DNA of 64,000 nucleotides from Nematopogon swammerdamellus (lineage: Eukaryota > Arthropoda > Insecta > Lepidoptera > Adelidae), in NCBI GenBank assembly GCA_946902875.1, contig OX336338.1, positions 6,935,971 through 6,999,970 of the forward strand, given 5' to 3'. The translations under genes were made by a program, and so were the position numbers. The notes beneath the pieces were generated by a model. That model was not told the origin of the DNA, made no database searches, and was given only the letters and a program-made list of their open reading frames with translations. Numbering within the stretch: position 1 is the first letter of the stretch; the number at the start of each line of letters is the position of its first letter. Positions 37,602-49,873 of the stretch are shown here, one piece after another.

Positions 37602-38660
37602 TGCGAGGCTCGGCAGACGGCCTATCCGCGTCGTGTGCCCCAGCGGCAGCCGCTAGATCTTTACCAGCTGTAAGCTCACAGCACCTAACAACAGCCAACA
37701 GATCCACACTCCTCCAATACATTCGGAGTTGAGCTGACGCTGCCGCCATTCGGCATGGATACTCCGCAACCGTCTGATCCATGCGTTCATACACTTCACT
37801 ACGTGTACACACCACTCTATGAGGGTAAATAGGTAATAATAATAAGAATGAGAGCCACCAACCGATCGTAACATACTCGTCATATCGATTCTTAATAGTA
37901 TACGGATGCGTGTTTTATTAACATTTATAAACATAATACAGAATAAGAACATTTTATATCATTTCAATTACAAATAAGCAGTGCGTTGATTGATAACTGG
38001 CAATTTGTTTTACTCGAAATTAGATCGGTTACTTTTAGTTCTCGTATGCGCAATTACGAAATGATATACATGTAATGAACTGGTAGTATAGATACTATCT
38101 TAACTGAACGAAAGTAAAATTTATAAAATAATATCAATAACAGTAAGTGTGATTAAATACATTGGAATACATACTAGTCAATAGGATAAACATTTCTGAA
38201 GGATGTGTTTTACTGAATATAATATAATATCCGTATAAATACTAGTAATGTACGAGTGGTTACCATTATTTTTTATCCACATATCTTAATTGTTTGTTAC
38301 AATTTTAATATTGTTAAACATTCATGAATACGCATTGTATAAGTTTCAAGGCTGAGTTGTGTTAGTTCACATTTTATGGACAGAAAGATTGTTTTAATAT
38401 TGTATTATTGTAAATTGAGATAGTTTATGCAAAGTCTTGAAATGAAGAAAATGTGTGCACTTAATTATTAAGGTGGATTACTCGGTAAATATATTTATTG
38501 TTTCGTTTATCGTGGCAACACCGAATGTTTTGACGTGAGTGTAATGATATTAGAAGCGTGTGCAAGACTATTACGCACTTATATAAATGTCGAATACAGG
38601 TTGTAAATTTTTCACGTCGTCTGCGATCGACGATACTTGGATAGAAATGAAATTATACAC
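37602..38660 (+). other. Probable 3' UTR and 3' flank of the glutamate receptor
   Basis: AT-rich sequence with no coding potential follows the TGA. No poly(A) signal can be assigned with confidence; AATAAA words occur far downstream (for example near 40811). Confidence 0.4.
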
Positions 38661-38675
38661 TTACTAGCTGTACCC

Positions 38676-38720
38676 GCGAAGGTGTCTAACGACGCCCATG
38701 GACATTTAGTCGTACGCGAA
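38676..38720 (-). repeat. LINE-B 3' UTR scrap
   Basis: AAGGTGTCTAACGACGCCCA then TGGACATTTAGTCGTACGCG matches the 3' UTR copy at 60926-60963. Confidence 0.5.
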
Positions 38721-38899
38721 GGCCTTTAACTTTACGTAGTTAGTTACTTTCATCGAGAAATAATATCGTTTACTTGAACGCAGCTCCGCCTTCAGCCTCG
38801 CCTTTAGTTACTTACTTTCTTCGAGAAGGTTTATCGTTTACTTGAACCCAGCTCGGCCTTCAGCCTCGCCCTTAGTCACTTACTTTCTTCTTTTTTACG

Positions 38900-41146
38900 A
38901 ATTTACGATATACCGCGGGCAACAGCTGCTAGTTCTCAATTGACAATGGAGTCACAGATAAAAGGAAGGCTAACGAAAAGCATCCCATAAATTAATTACG
39001 ACCACTTATTTGAGATTTTTTTGAAAAATTGTTCCATGAATCAAATAATTCGACACCAGCCAGCTTAGGACAAAACAACTATTAAGAAATCTGTACTTTG
39101 GATTATTTGATTTTTTCATTTTTGGTGTTTTTTTTATATCTAAATATATTATGTTATTCCGGAACGAAACTGTATAGTGACAATGTATATTATGCCACTA
39201 TACAAAGTTACGTCAAAATACGTTCAGTGGTTTTTGCGTGATGCGCCTACAGACAGACAGACAAAGAGACAAAAATGTTAATTACTGTTCTAGGTAACAT
39301 GTTCAGTTAATCATTCATTAATTTTAAGTCTATCTGGTTGGTCTATTTTTCGTATTATATTCAATGTACAGGTTCTTTTTCATTTACGATTTTATTATAT
39401 GTATAGATGTAGGGATAGGGAAGGAAGGTGTGATGTAATGGTTCCGCGACACCGTAGTACTCGCATGTAAGTAAACAACGGCTCCTTCTCTCGTCTTGTT
39501 GAAGTGGCATGCGTGAACTTGTTCAACAAGATGCGTACGACGAACGTAACGGTGTGGAAGCGCGGTATTGATTGTTTTAAAGGCCTAACTTTATTCTTAA
39601 GGAATAATGGTTGGGTATGACTGAAAAAATTTTCTAAATTCGAAATGGACGATTTAAAATATGTGATGAAAAAAAAATTCTTTGTAAATATTGTTAAAAT
39701 AGATTAGTAGAACATAACATAAATTTGACTGTCAAAAGTATGAGTCATTATTTTGTGAGTTGGTAAATTCTATGAAGTGGCGAGCCCAAGGGGCAGGAAA
39801 CTTTTTTAGTTTCTTTTTATTTATCAGTTGTACCTAAGTTTGAATAGTATGTGCATGCCTGCAGGACGTGAAACATAATTTGCATTAATTTAAAAATATC
39901 AAACGCAAGCCGCCTAGAGATACATTCCGTTAAAAAAAACTACTAATCTAACTGATCTGAATAGAATAGAATATAGTTTATTTCCTCATTCACACAATAA
40001 AATACGGAGCATGTAACAACATAGAGCTTAGGAGGAAAGGGAGCCAGCTCAGCTAATGTGGTACTGCTACCTCGCGTCTTCCGCTGGTCCCAACACACGT
40101 AAGTATATAACAAAATTAAAATGATATCAGCTAACACCACTTAGAATCACGCCCACATAGGGAAGAGAAACTATACAAGTATTCAAGAAGAAAAAAATAT
40201 GATTTTTATCTGAGAATCTAACGGAATGTTATTTTGGTAGCTATATTCATATAACTCTCGGTTTTTTTTTTAACAAAAACTCGACTTTTGTGTCTGCGTG
40301 TATGTTTCCACTGCTGGACACATGCCTCTCTAATATTCCTGCAGTTCTCCCGGCCTTCAACGGTAAGGAACCATTGCTTTCCGCCAACGTACTTGATGTC
40401 GTCGTTCCACCTGGCGGATGGCTTTCCACACTCCCTTTCCTGTCCACGGCCGCCTGTGTAGGACACGGTGACTCCAAAGGTCGTGCGGTTGTTTATACAA
40501 AATGTTAATAATTCGGTATTGTTCGAAGTCCCATTTTCTTCAGGGTCAACGGGCGCGCGACACGTGACAAGAAAATTTGCCTTTTACCAAAATTATTGGT
40601 AATAGAATTAAAATCCTGTTCATTGAACAGATGTTGATCGATACGTAAGTGCTGAGAGTTATATAAATATACATTTGGTATACTGTCGTACTGGGAAGAA
40701 TTTATTGTCTACATTATTTAAAATGCGTGTCGTCCAACCTAAAATTATTACTTCTAAGACTATCTATGTGTAAGGTAACCTTTTGAAACTGTATCTTTAA
40801 TGTCAATATTAAATAAATACAATTTACGGAAAGGAATATTTTGTTTTATTTGAACTCTTGTAGATGACATGCAGCGGAAACAAATGTTCAGCTACATAGA
40901 GGTGACGGTTCATATAGAAAACATTCATAACTGGAACAATTTATTTTGGAGCTGAAGATCAAATAATTGTTCACTCTTCAATTCTGCACTCGAAGTAATT
41001 GGACCTTCGTGTTACAAGTCGCTTTCAGTCATATACCGCGTAACCGAAAACATTACGATAATGCAATAAAGTAGATAATATTTCTGCACATTTTATTTGA
41101 CTATAATAATTATTCAAATAGATTTTACAATTAGGTAGGTAGATTT
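38900..41146. other. Mostly unrecognised AT-rich DNA
   Basis: Apart from the RTE fragment at 40288-40470 nothing is seen. Confidence 0.5.
40288..40470 (-). pseudogene. RTE-like LINE, C-terminal coding end
   Basis: On this strand: G-K-P-S-A-R-W-N-D-D-I-K-Y-V-G-G-K-Q-W, E-A-C-V-Q-Q-W. Same family as at 61330. Confidence 0.75.
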
Positions 41147-41708
41147 GCCAGCTTATGCATTGCTAGATTTGGAGCGAGGCCTCAGCTCAGTCGATTACCT
41201 ACAGTACGTAGGCAGAAAGATGGAGTAATATTTGTGCATATTTTGCTAGACGATTCAATCATAATTCAAATGGCAGCTTATGCATTGCTAGAGTTGAAGC
41301 GAGGCTTCAACTAAGTCGATTACAGTGCGTAGGAAGAAAGATGGAATAATATTTATGCATATTTTGCTAGACGATTCCAATCATCATTCAAATGCCAGCT
41401 TATGCATTGCTAGAGTTGAAGCGAGGCTTCAGCTGAGTCGATTACAGTGCGTAGGCAGAAAAATGGAGTAATATTTGTGCATATTTTGCTAGACGATTCA
41501 ATCATAATTCAAATGCCAGCTTATGCATTGCTAGAGTTGAAGCGAGGCTTCAGTTGAGTCGATTAAAGTGCGTAGGCAGAAACATTTCATAATATTTGTG
41601 CATATTTTGCTAGACGATTCAAATCTACATTCGAATGCCAGATTATGCATTCCTAGAGTTGAAGCGAGGCTTCAGCTGAGTCGATTACAGTGCGTAGGAA
41701 GAAAGATC
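41147..41708 (+). repeat. 122-bp tandem array, about 4.6 units
   Basis: GCCAGCTTATGCATTGCTAG recurs at 41147, 41272, 41394, 41515 and (GCCAGATTATGC) 41637. Units include GAAGCGAGGCTTCAGCTGAG and are over 90 percent alike by eye. Confidence 0.9.
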
Positions 41709-42582
41709 GACAACTAAGCGTCTCTCCACTATTTTGGCTAAAGATACTAAATAATATAAGGTGTAGGTATTACCGACATTTGGCGTAAAGGTTGCCCCAC
41801 ACCGCTCAACGCCACTCCTTCGCCGAGCGTCGTGTGAAAGGAGCCTTAGAACGCTAAATATTTACAAAATAACAATGTAAACTCTTAGGAGCCCTCACTG
41901 AATAACTGTAACTGAAATTGAATGAATAAGGCATCGTTATTTCCTTTCCTGGCACCTCTTCAGAAAAGGTGATTGGAGGTCGGAAAGGGTCTCTGCTGAT
42001 AAGTATGCTGTTTTACCCAAACAATTCTTAAGATAACGTTGAACGAAAGATGAATCTAATAAAAATCTCACGACTAACTTACTTGAGCCGTACGCACACA
42101 GGTAGGTCCTTATCCATAAAGCTTATCCTATTAAATCAAAGGATAATACGTAATGTAGGCACAGAACACACGAAGTCGAGACACAGAGCCAAGACACTCA
42201 GTCGACAGTAATTATGAAAAATGAGTTGAGTGGAACTGTCCTGAAATTAATTAATGTTGATAAACGTACTTAATAGCGATGTCGTCGCGGTCGCGCCTAA
42301 ATGAAAATTCTCTACTTCGGAATTCGGCGCGGCGGCGGCGCGGGCGAGCGGGGAAGCCGAATGATTTATGAAATGGACTTCATAAAACTTCGATTTTTAC
42401 ATTCTTATTTAGGAGAAAGAAATTAAGAAATGAGGGCAATTTTTGAGCTCAATTTTTATAGCGGTTCCTTGGGCAATATTAGAACATGTTTAATTGAAGT
42501 TTATGAAGTGCTACTTTGACCGTAAGGGCGGCGCGGCCGGCTGCCCAGCCAACCAGACGGTGGCCGCCGATCGCTGTTCTGT

Positions 42583-42978
42583 GAAGTTTTTTTTTTTTTT
42601 TTTTATGGAACCTGACACGGTTGGCTACATCACCTACAACATCCGTGATGTCAGCCCATAACACAGGGTGAGCTAGGTGCCATGTCAGTGCTTCCCTTCA
42701 TTTCATGTCGGCTACACTAAACTGGACGGAAAACACGAACTATTTACATAGCCGTTTCGACCGACGTTTCGTTCAGTGCGGTGGTACCAACCCGGCCGAG
42801 ATAAACCCTACCACCTAGTAAGGTAAGAAGGGAAGGGACCTACAGTTTAACGTGGAATCCGAACCACGGTCAGCCTCCAACGGTCGAGCGGTCACCCATC
42901 CAATCACTGACCGCGCTCAGCGTTGCTTAATAACAGTTGACTAACCAACCGCGCCACTGAGCTACCGAGGCTGACAAA
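42583..42978 (-). repeat. SINE family 1, full copy
   Basis: Begins on this strand with a T-run and TATGGAACCTGACACGGTTG, ends with the complement of the head (GCTACCGAGGCTGACA). Directly followed by the CCCTTAGTCG repeat at 42979. Confidence 0.83.
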
Positions 42979-43066
42979 TTTTCTTATCCCTTAGTCGACT
43001 TTTACGACATGCGACGGGGAGAGATGCAGTGGGGCTATTCTTTTTAAGTACCGACCCCACACGGTA
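42979..43066 (+). repeat. CCCTTAGTCG tail fragment
   Basis: CTTATCCCTTAGTCGACTTT..GGGGAGAGATGCAGTGGGGC. Confidence 0.7.
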
Positions 43067-43069
43067 CAA

Positions 43070-44084
43070 AATCAGTTGTACCGAGTATCAAAATCAGTTG
43101 TATCAAAATCAGTTCAAATCAAAATCAATCATTGTTAATCAGAATACGTTTTCAAATTCAATGGCTAGCCCCAGCGTGATGCTCGTGAACGGGTGCTGTT
43201 TGTGGAGACTGGCCTGCTCCAATTGGCATAGTTGTATATGTTGGGCATAGATTTTGAAAAGGAACCACACTACAACGGCAACGCTACAAACATCTTGACT
43301 TTCGATTCTGACTGCATAATATGCATAGGTTGTATACTGTCAAAGTTCATAATAATATTATGAACTTTATTATGCTAACCTATACTAAACCATTAGTTTG
43401 ACTAATTGATACATTGTCACATGTTTTTTGCCATTGTACTAATTCACATGATTTTATACGATACGTATCAAATATTTCTGACAAAGGCTGATACATACAC
43501 CAGATTTTTATTTTACTGTTTAATGTGTACAGAATTATCAAGCTAAAACTATTGTTTTAACACTATAAGCGGTTCTATTATGTAGTTAGTAAAAAAGGTG
43601 CGTGTACGCACGTTAAAAGTTTTACTTCTTTAGTGTGACCCTCTCCCTCCACCTCCCTTCTCCCTGACCCCCTCCCCCTCTCCCACCCTTGACTGTCTAT
43701 CGGGCAGCACCGCACAATACCTACCTACATACAAATAATTTGTATTCGGTGACGATGACGTTTTTCTGAGTTACTCCCCACTTTCATAACGCATTTTCAT
43801 GTCATATTTTCGTAATGCGGCTAAAGAAGTGTAACTTCGACAATTGTTGAGGTAAGGTAAGCTAAGGTGAGCAAATCGTCAGGAGACAGTGGAGCCGGTT
43901 AGTTCATCCCCAAGCGCGTCAGTCTGACCGCGACGGTGCTCCCAGTAACTCTACTTAGTATATTTAGTCTCTAAGTATATTTAGTTCTCTAAGTATATTT
44001 AGTCTATCTTATGTATATATCTGGTATATAGGTATAGTATTTAATTATTCATATTTAAGTTTATCTATCTTTTGTATTCCCGTA
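43070..44084. other. No gene recognised
   Basis: AT-rich, with a C/T-rich tract at 43638-43690. Confidence 0.5.
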
Positions 44085-44245
44085 CATCTGTCATACCATA
44101 CAATTTCTCTTTCCGCCACTCACCTAGCAGTTATCATACCCCAAAGGTACCCTGTTAGAAAATGCCTAGAGGCATTAAGTGTTACCTTTTGCCCATATTC
44201 TATTTGAGTGCAATAAATATATACAATACAATACAATACAATACT
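44085..44245 (+). repeat. LINE 3' end with pentanucleotide tail
   Basis: AAATGCCTAGAGGCATTAAG hairpin, CAATAAATATATACAATA, then (CAATA)n. Related to 10490-10650 with a different simple-repeat tail. Confidence 0.55.
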
Positions 44246-44296
44246 ATTCCGGCTCGTCTGCATCTGGACGCTTTAACTCAACATTTGTTTATAAAT

Positions 44297-44433
44297 GGAT
44301 AACAATGTTCTCCTCTAGTCCAGTGTAGCCAGTATCCAGGGAAGTCTCCGATATGGCACCTGCCTCCTCGGAGGTGACATTCTTAGGCCCCTCCGACTCA
44401 GCCACCCATATCGGATTACATAAAAAAAAAATC
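44297..44433 (+). repeat. SINE family 2, 5'-truncated
   Basis: Only the last part of the core (CTCCTCTAGTCCAGTGTAGCC, ATGGCACCTGCC) and the tail CAGCCACCCATATCGGATTA with A-run remain. Confidence 0.78.
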
Positions 44434-44898
44434 TAATTTAGTTTTAGTTAGTCAATTTATTCAAGTTCTGTTTTTAATGTATTGTATAATTCGGGTTATA
44501 AGATTGATATTTAAATAGTCTTATTATTTTCAAATTACTTATCGAATTGAGCTGGATGTCGACTTACAAATAATAACTGATGACTTGGAGACATAGTTTT
44601 TTCAATTTAGAGACAACATTAGGATAATAATTTTAATATAATACACAGACAAGATTTCGTTGATATTATTCGTCTAACTAAATCGTACGCATAAGTTTTG
44701 ACCAACTTTTTCTCGACAAAACGTAGCGATCACAAAGACGGTAGAGAAAAGCTCTCAAACCACTTGTAGAAAGAAGATAAAAGAGTATAAATGCCGACAC
44801 ACACAGGTCTCTATAAAGGAATGGTGTTGACTAATGGCGTCGCCACAATCTCACTCTCACCGCGCCGCGCCGTCACCGCCGCCGCGACGGCGGCGGGC

Positions 44899-44960
44899 GG
44901 GGGGGGTGGGGGGGGGGGGGGGGGGGGGGGGGGGTTGCCGCGGGGGGCGGGGTGGGGGTG
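44899..44960 (+). repeat. Long G tract
   Basis: More than 30 G, interrupted once by T, within a GC-rich block. G-quadruplex-prone and error-prone in assemblies. Confidence 0.85.
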
Positions 44961-45535
44961 GGTACGGAAGAGGCCGCGAGTCCGCATTTTATTGTAGGAA
45001 CCTCGGATGCTAGCTCAGCTATAATCTGCGTCTGGGGATAACGATTTACGATTTATAAAAACGGCTATTACGATAGAGATACGATAAAGATGTAATCCGC
45101 ACGAATCTATTCGAAGGTAATTTAAAGTTATTTGAATGTTAGCCGCTTTCGCTAAATCGTTAAAACTGTATTCGATATATTTTATCTAGTCATGACATAA
45201 TGGCATTTTAATTAATTGTCCTTTTATATAATTTCATAAACAAAAGTTGATTGGGGATGGTGGTGTCCGCTCGGGAATATTCGTAGGCGGGGCGGCACGA
45301 CGGACGCGACCCCCGCGACGGCGACGAAGGAAAGGGTTATTTTGTGAATAAAATTCATTGATACTTTTCTGGCTTCCATTTAATATTCTTCCTTCAGCAC
45401 GATAAGATGACACGGCTCGCCTACGCCTCAATTAAGTACTTTTAGAATATGAATAGTCTATAGCCCTTGTTTAATTTCAGAACTCGCGACTGTTGTACAT
45501 TTATGTTTTCAAGATTTATCATGTTTCTGAATGCT

Positions 45536-45632
45536 CCTCAATTTCCCCCAATCCCGCTCAATCCCCCTCAGTCTCCCTAAATTCCCCTGAATCTCCCTCA
45601 ATTCCCATCAATCCCCCTCAATCCCCCCTCAA
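45536..45632 (+). repeat. 12-bp minisatellite (CAATCCCCCTCA)n
   Basis: About eight degenerate copies of a C-rich 12-mer. Confidence 0.8.
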
Positions 45633-46046
45633 GGGAAAGGAAGTGAACTGCTACTCTGTCTCGCTCACTCACATAAGCGATGTCCAGCCAATGAGGAGTG
45701 TTGCAAGTTCCGTACTTTCGTGACGTTTCTCTTTTTCTGAGTTAGGTCCCAATCCAAAAGGTGCGTTAAATAGCTTCGCTTAAAAAATCTACTAAAAATC
45801 GACAAATAGGTTCCTGGCGTCAGCAGTGGCAGTTTGTCACCGTCCGCGCCGCGCCAAGTAAGTGCACACGGACTAAGTACATATACATATACCTACCAAG
45901 AGTTTGTATTAAATCGCTGACGTAATACGTACTGTCCAATTCAAAGGAAAACACTCTAGAATGTTTGCTAGAAGTCACTTTCATGGGAGCTATGTGCACA
46001 ATGCTATGTAATTAGTAGGTAACTGTTTCGTTTTTAGAATATGATT

Positions 46047-46262
46047 AGGTTTCCGTATCCCGTACGGAAGCCTATTACTAAGCCTACGCCGCGCCGTCTG
46101 TCTGTCCGTCTGTCTGTCTGTCTGTCCTACTGCTGTATCTTTGGAACCGGGTAGCCGGTTGAAATTTTTACAGAATATGTGTTATTATGGTGGATATAAC
46201 AACTAAATTTAGAAAAGGTCAAATATTAAGGGGGTCCCAATACAAGAAACGTGTTTTTTATC
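46047..46262 (-). repeat. (GTCT)n dispersed repeat, partial
   Basis: GGAAGCCTATTACTAAGCCT, a GTCTGTCTGTC run at 46098-46125, and GGGTCCCAATACAAGAAACG. Confidence 0.7.
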
Positions 46263-46884
46263 AAATTTTTAAACGGTTTTATTTAGCTTGACTCCGTATA
46301 TTTGTTTCTATCTTTGTTTCAAATCTTGCGACAACTTTTTCAACTACTTCCACTGAACCGATTTTTATGAAACTTTGCACACACATTGAGTTCTCGTGAC
46401 AATACAATATTATGATAATTTCAACTTGGTAACGAGGGTGTGATGATGGAGTCAGGAGGTGGACAGTGGAACTCTTCAACCGTTACTAGTAACCTCCTCG
46501 AGTTTGCGCTCTTATGGTTGGTTTGGACGAGTGTCCCATACTTCTACCAATACACTTGGTGACGAGGGTCTGATGATGGAGTCAGGAGGTGTACAGTGGA
46601 ACTCTTCAACCGTTACTAGTAACCCCCTCGAGTTTGGGCTCATTTGGTTTGTTTGGACGAGTGTCCCGTACTTCTATCAATTCACTTGGTGATGAGGGTC
46701 TGATGATGGAGTCAGGAGGTGTACAGTGGAACTCTTCAACCGTTACTAGTAACCCCCTCGAGTTTGGGCTCAATTGGTTGGTTTGGACGAGTGTCCCATA
46801 CTTCTACCAACACACTTGGTGACGAGGGTCTGATGATGGAATCAGGAGGTGTACAGTGGAACTCTTCAACCGTTACTAGTAACC

Positions 46885-49763
46885 ATTTTAAAGTAGACCT
46901 GTGCAACATATGCGGTCTACGTGCAAACCTTGTTGCTGTCGCCCAACACCTGCAGACAGCAAAACCTCACCTTTTGTTTTTGACGGAGACTCAGGTCGCC
47001 CAACACACAACAGACCTTGACATACCAGGTTACAGTCTCTTCGAGAGATTTGTACCGATGAGCAGTGTCTGTGTGTATGGTCGATCCGACGTCTCTGTCA
47101 AACGGCTCACTCCTTTTGAAGACCCCCAGTTCCCAGTTGTATGGATCCGCGTCAACCTTCCCCACGTGGTAAGAGTTTACGCGGGTGTATACCGCTCCCC
47201 GAACTTAGGTGCCAATGGAAGTGCCGCATTATTTGAATATCTCAGCAGCTCAGCCGATAGACTGCTCTGCCAACTACCTACAGCAGAAATTGTGATGTTG
47301 GGGGATTTTAACGCCAAGCATGCGGATTGGCTTGGTTCCAGCGTCACGGATGCTGCTGGTAGAGATGCATACAACTTGGCCATGGCGCACGGGTTGACAC
47401 AGCTTGTGTCAGGTATAACTAGGGTCCCTAGGAACCCGTCGCATAGAGCAAACCTGTTGGACCTTGTGTTGACTTCGGAGCCAAAGGGTTACAGGGCCGT
47501 TGTGAAAGCTCCACTGGGGAATTCAGATCACTGCCTTGTATCCACAACAGTGCCAACTTCATACTATGCGGATACCCGCGAGAGTAGTACTCGCACTGTC
47601 TGGCACTACAAGTCTGCACAATGGGACGATCTCCGAACTTTTTTCGGAGGTTATCCTTGGCAGGAGACATGCTTTCGGTCTGCAGACCCGTCTCAGATCG
47701 CCGAAGCTGTCGCCGAGGTGATTCTGCAGGGCATGGGATACTTTATTCCAAGTTCTGTGGTTCCCGTTGGTGGCAAGCAGAGGCCCTGGTTCAATCGTCA
47801 ATGCCGCTTGGCTGTCGAGGCGAAGAACCAGGCCTTCAAACGGTGGTTGAGCGATCGGTCTGTGGACTCGAAACGTGCCTTCAATGCTTCTGTCAAGTCC
47901 AGCAAGCGCGTGCTAAACTTGGCCAAGTTTGAGCACGACCGAGGAGTAAGCCAAAAACTCGCACGCTGTCCTACTGGAAGTCGTGCGTTTTGGTCCCTGG
48001 CGAACTCTATCGGTCGGAACTTCTGCCGAGCTGCAACCCCACCGCTAGAACGCCTCGATGGATCACTCGCTATCCTGGCTAAGGAGAAGGCGAACATATT
48101 TGCCCGCCTCTTTGCTTCCAACTCGACCCTAGACGACCAAGGCGCTACCCCTCCATCGTTACCTCAATGCGGTACAACAATGCGTGAGGTACGATTCTAT
48201 AACAGGGCGGTCTTCAAAAGTCTACGTCAGTTGGACGCCTCAAAGAGCAGTGGTCCGGACGGCGTTCCTGCGCGTGTACTAAAAATGTGTGCACTAGAAT
48301 TGACACCTATCCTCACTCGTCTCTTTAGACGATCTTTCTCCACCGGTATCGTGCCTGCTTGCTGGAGGAAGGCCTCGGTCCAACCAGTGCCCAAAAAGGG
48401 CAACTCAGCTGACCCCAAAAACTATCGGCCCATTGCGATAACCTCTCTCCTCTGTAAGGTTATGGAGCGGACCATAAACTCCCAGCTCCTGACTTATCTA
48501 GAAGCTCATAAACTCCTTGACGATAAGCAGTACGGTTTCCGTAAACAGCGATCGTCAGGAGATCTTCTAGCTTATGTCACGCACATATGGGCTGAGAGAT
48601 TGGACAACTTTGGAGAGTCGCTGGCGGTCGCTTTAGATATATCTAAGGCGTTCGATCGCGTTTGGCACCGAGGTCTCCTTAGCAAGCTTCCGGCCTACGG
48701 TGTCCCTTCGTCCCTTTGTAATTGGGTCGCCAGCTTCTTGGGAGGCCGATCAATTTTTGTAACTGTCGACGGTGCAAGATCAGCTGACTTCCCAATAAAC
48801 GCTGGCGTTCCTCAGGGCTCGGTGCTGTCGCCTACATTATTATTGTTATTTATTAACGATTTGCTGTGCCTAGGTAACATTCACAGTTATGCAGACGACA
48901 GCACCGCACACGAGGGTTACATCAAGGACTGGACTGCTAGAGACGTGCGCATTAACGAAGCTCGACGTCTGACGGTTGGAAGAGTAGACGGTGCTCTATT
49001 TAAGGTAGCCCACTGGGGCCGCGAGAACCTTGTAGATTTCAACGTCAGAAAAACACAATCTTGTGCCTTCTCTACCAAGGCCGACCGGTTTCCCTCCCAA
49101 GCCACATTTCAGGGTACGGCTGTACCCAACAATGACAAATTGGACCTCCTGGGCGTGGAACTGACCAAAGATGTAGGATTTAGGAGCTTTATAGAGTCCA
49201 AAGCTACGCTTGCCTCCAGGAAATTGGGCGTCCTCTACCGCAGCAGGCGATTCTTCTCACCGGCGCAACTCCTTATGCTATACAAAGCGCAAGTTCGCCC
49301 GGTGATGGAGTATTGCAGTCATCTGTGGGAAGGATCCCCCCTTTACCTGTTGGCCTCCTTGGACTCTATCCAGCGCCGCGCCATCCGCCTAATTGGTGAT
49401 CCCAAGCTCACGGAGGGACTTGAATCATTGCAACACAGGCGAACAATTGGTTCCCTTAGCCTGTTTTATAGGTACTACCATTGCCGATGTTCCGAAGAAC
49501 TGGCTTCCCTCATCCCTCCTGCCCCGATCCGTATTCGTCACACCCGCCGGACTCGCTCGGAACATCCATATGTTGTTGACACACAACTTCTGAGAACGCA
49601 TCGCTTTTCGAAATCGTTCCTATGTCGTACGGCGAAAATATGGAACGGTCTTCCGGCGAGTGTGTTCCCCACCACCTATAACCTGGGAGTCTTCAAAAGG
49701 CGTGTTAATAAATTAGACAACAACCTCTTTGTCCGCCTTGTAGCTGGCATGGCGCCTCTCTGA
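46885..49763 (+). CDS. Endonuclease-reverse transcriptase of LINE-A
   Basis: Replicates the element by target-primed reverse transcription. About 960 residues without a stop. An N-terminal endonuclease/exonuclease/phosphatase domain (about 46900-47560) has L-T-E-T, G-D-F-N-A-K-H and S-D-H. The reverse transcriptase (about 48200-49000) has K-K-G..Y-R-P-I-A, A-L-D-I-S-K-A-F-D, G-V-P-Q-G-S-V-L-S-P and the catalytic Y-A-D-D at 48888-48899. A C-terminal region follows with E-Y-C-S-H-L-W and R-R-A-I-R-L. The frame runs open back into the satellite to an ATG at 46719, so the first 55 codons of that longer frame are satellite, not LINE. Confidence 0.9.
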
Positions 49764-49873
49764 GCGTGGTTTCGCGAGGAGTGGGGTTATTGGCTGTGTG
49801 TTAATCGTTCTTTGAACTTTTGGGCACAGCCACCCGTGCCGGTAGTATATATAAAAAAAAAAAATAAAAAAAA
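46885..49873 (+). mobile_element. LINE-A: non-LTR retrotransposon, 5'-truncated, open EN-RT frame
   Basis: Inserted in the 130-bp satellite: the left flank ends GTTACTAGTAACC and the satellite resumes at CCATCGAGTTTGGG. ORF1 and 5' UTR are missing. The 3' end has a short UTR, CAGCCACCCGTGCCGG, then an A-run. Jockey/CR1-like layout (endonuclease, RT, no RNase H). Confidence 0.92.

Noticed and set aside
46459..46822. Series of 77-residue peptides encoded by the 130-bp repeats
   Set aside because: The frame is an automatic result of a stop-poor repeat whose length is not a multiple of three; no coding signal beyond that.
47429..48121. Antisense open frames over the LINE
   Set aside because: Shadows of the endonuclease-RT frame.
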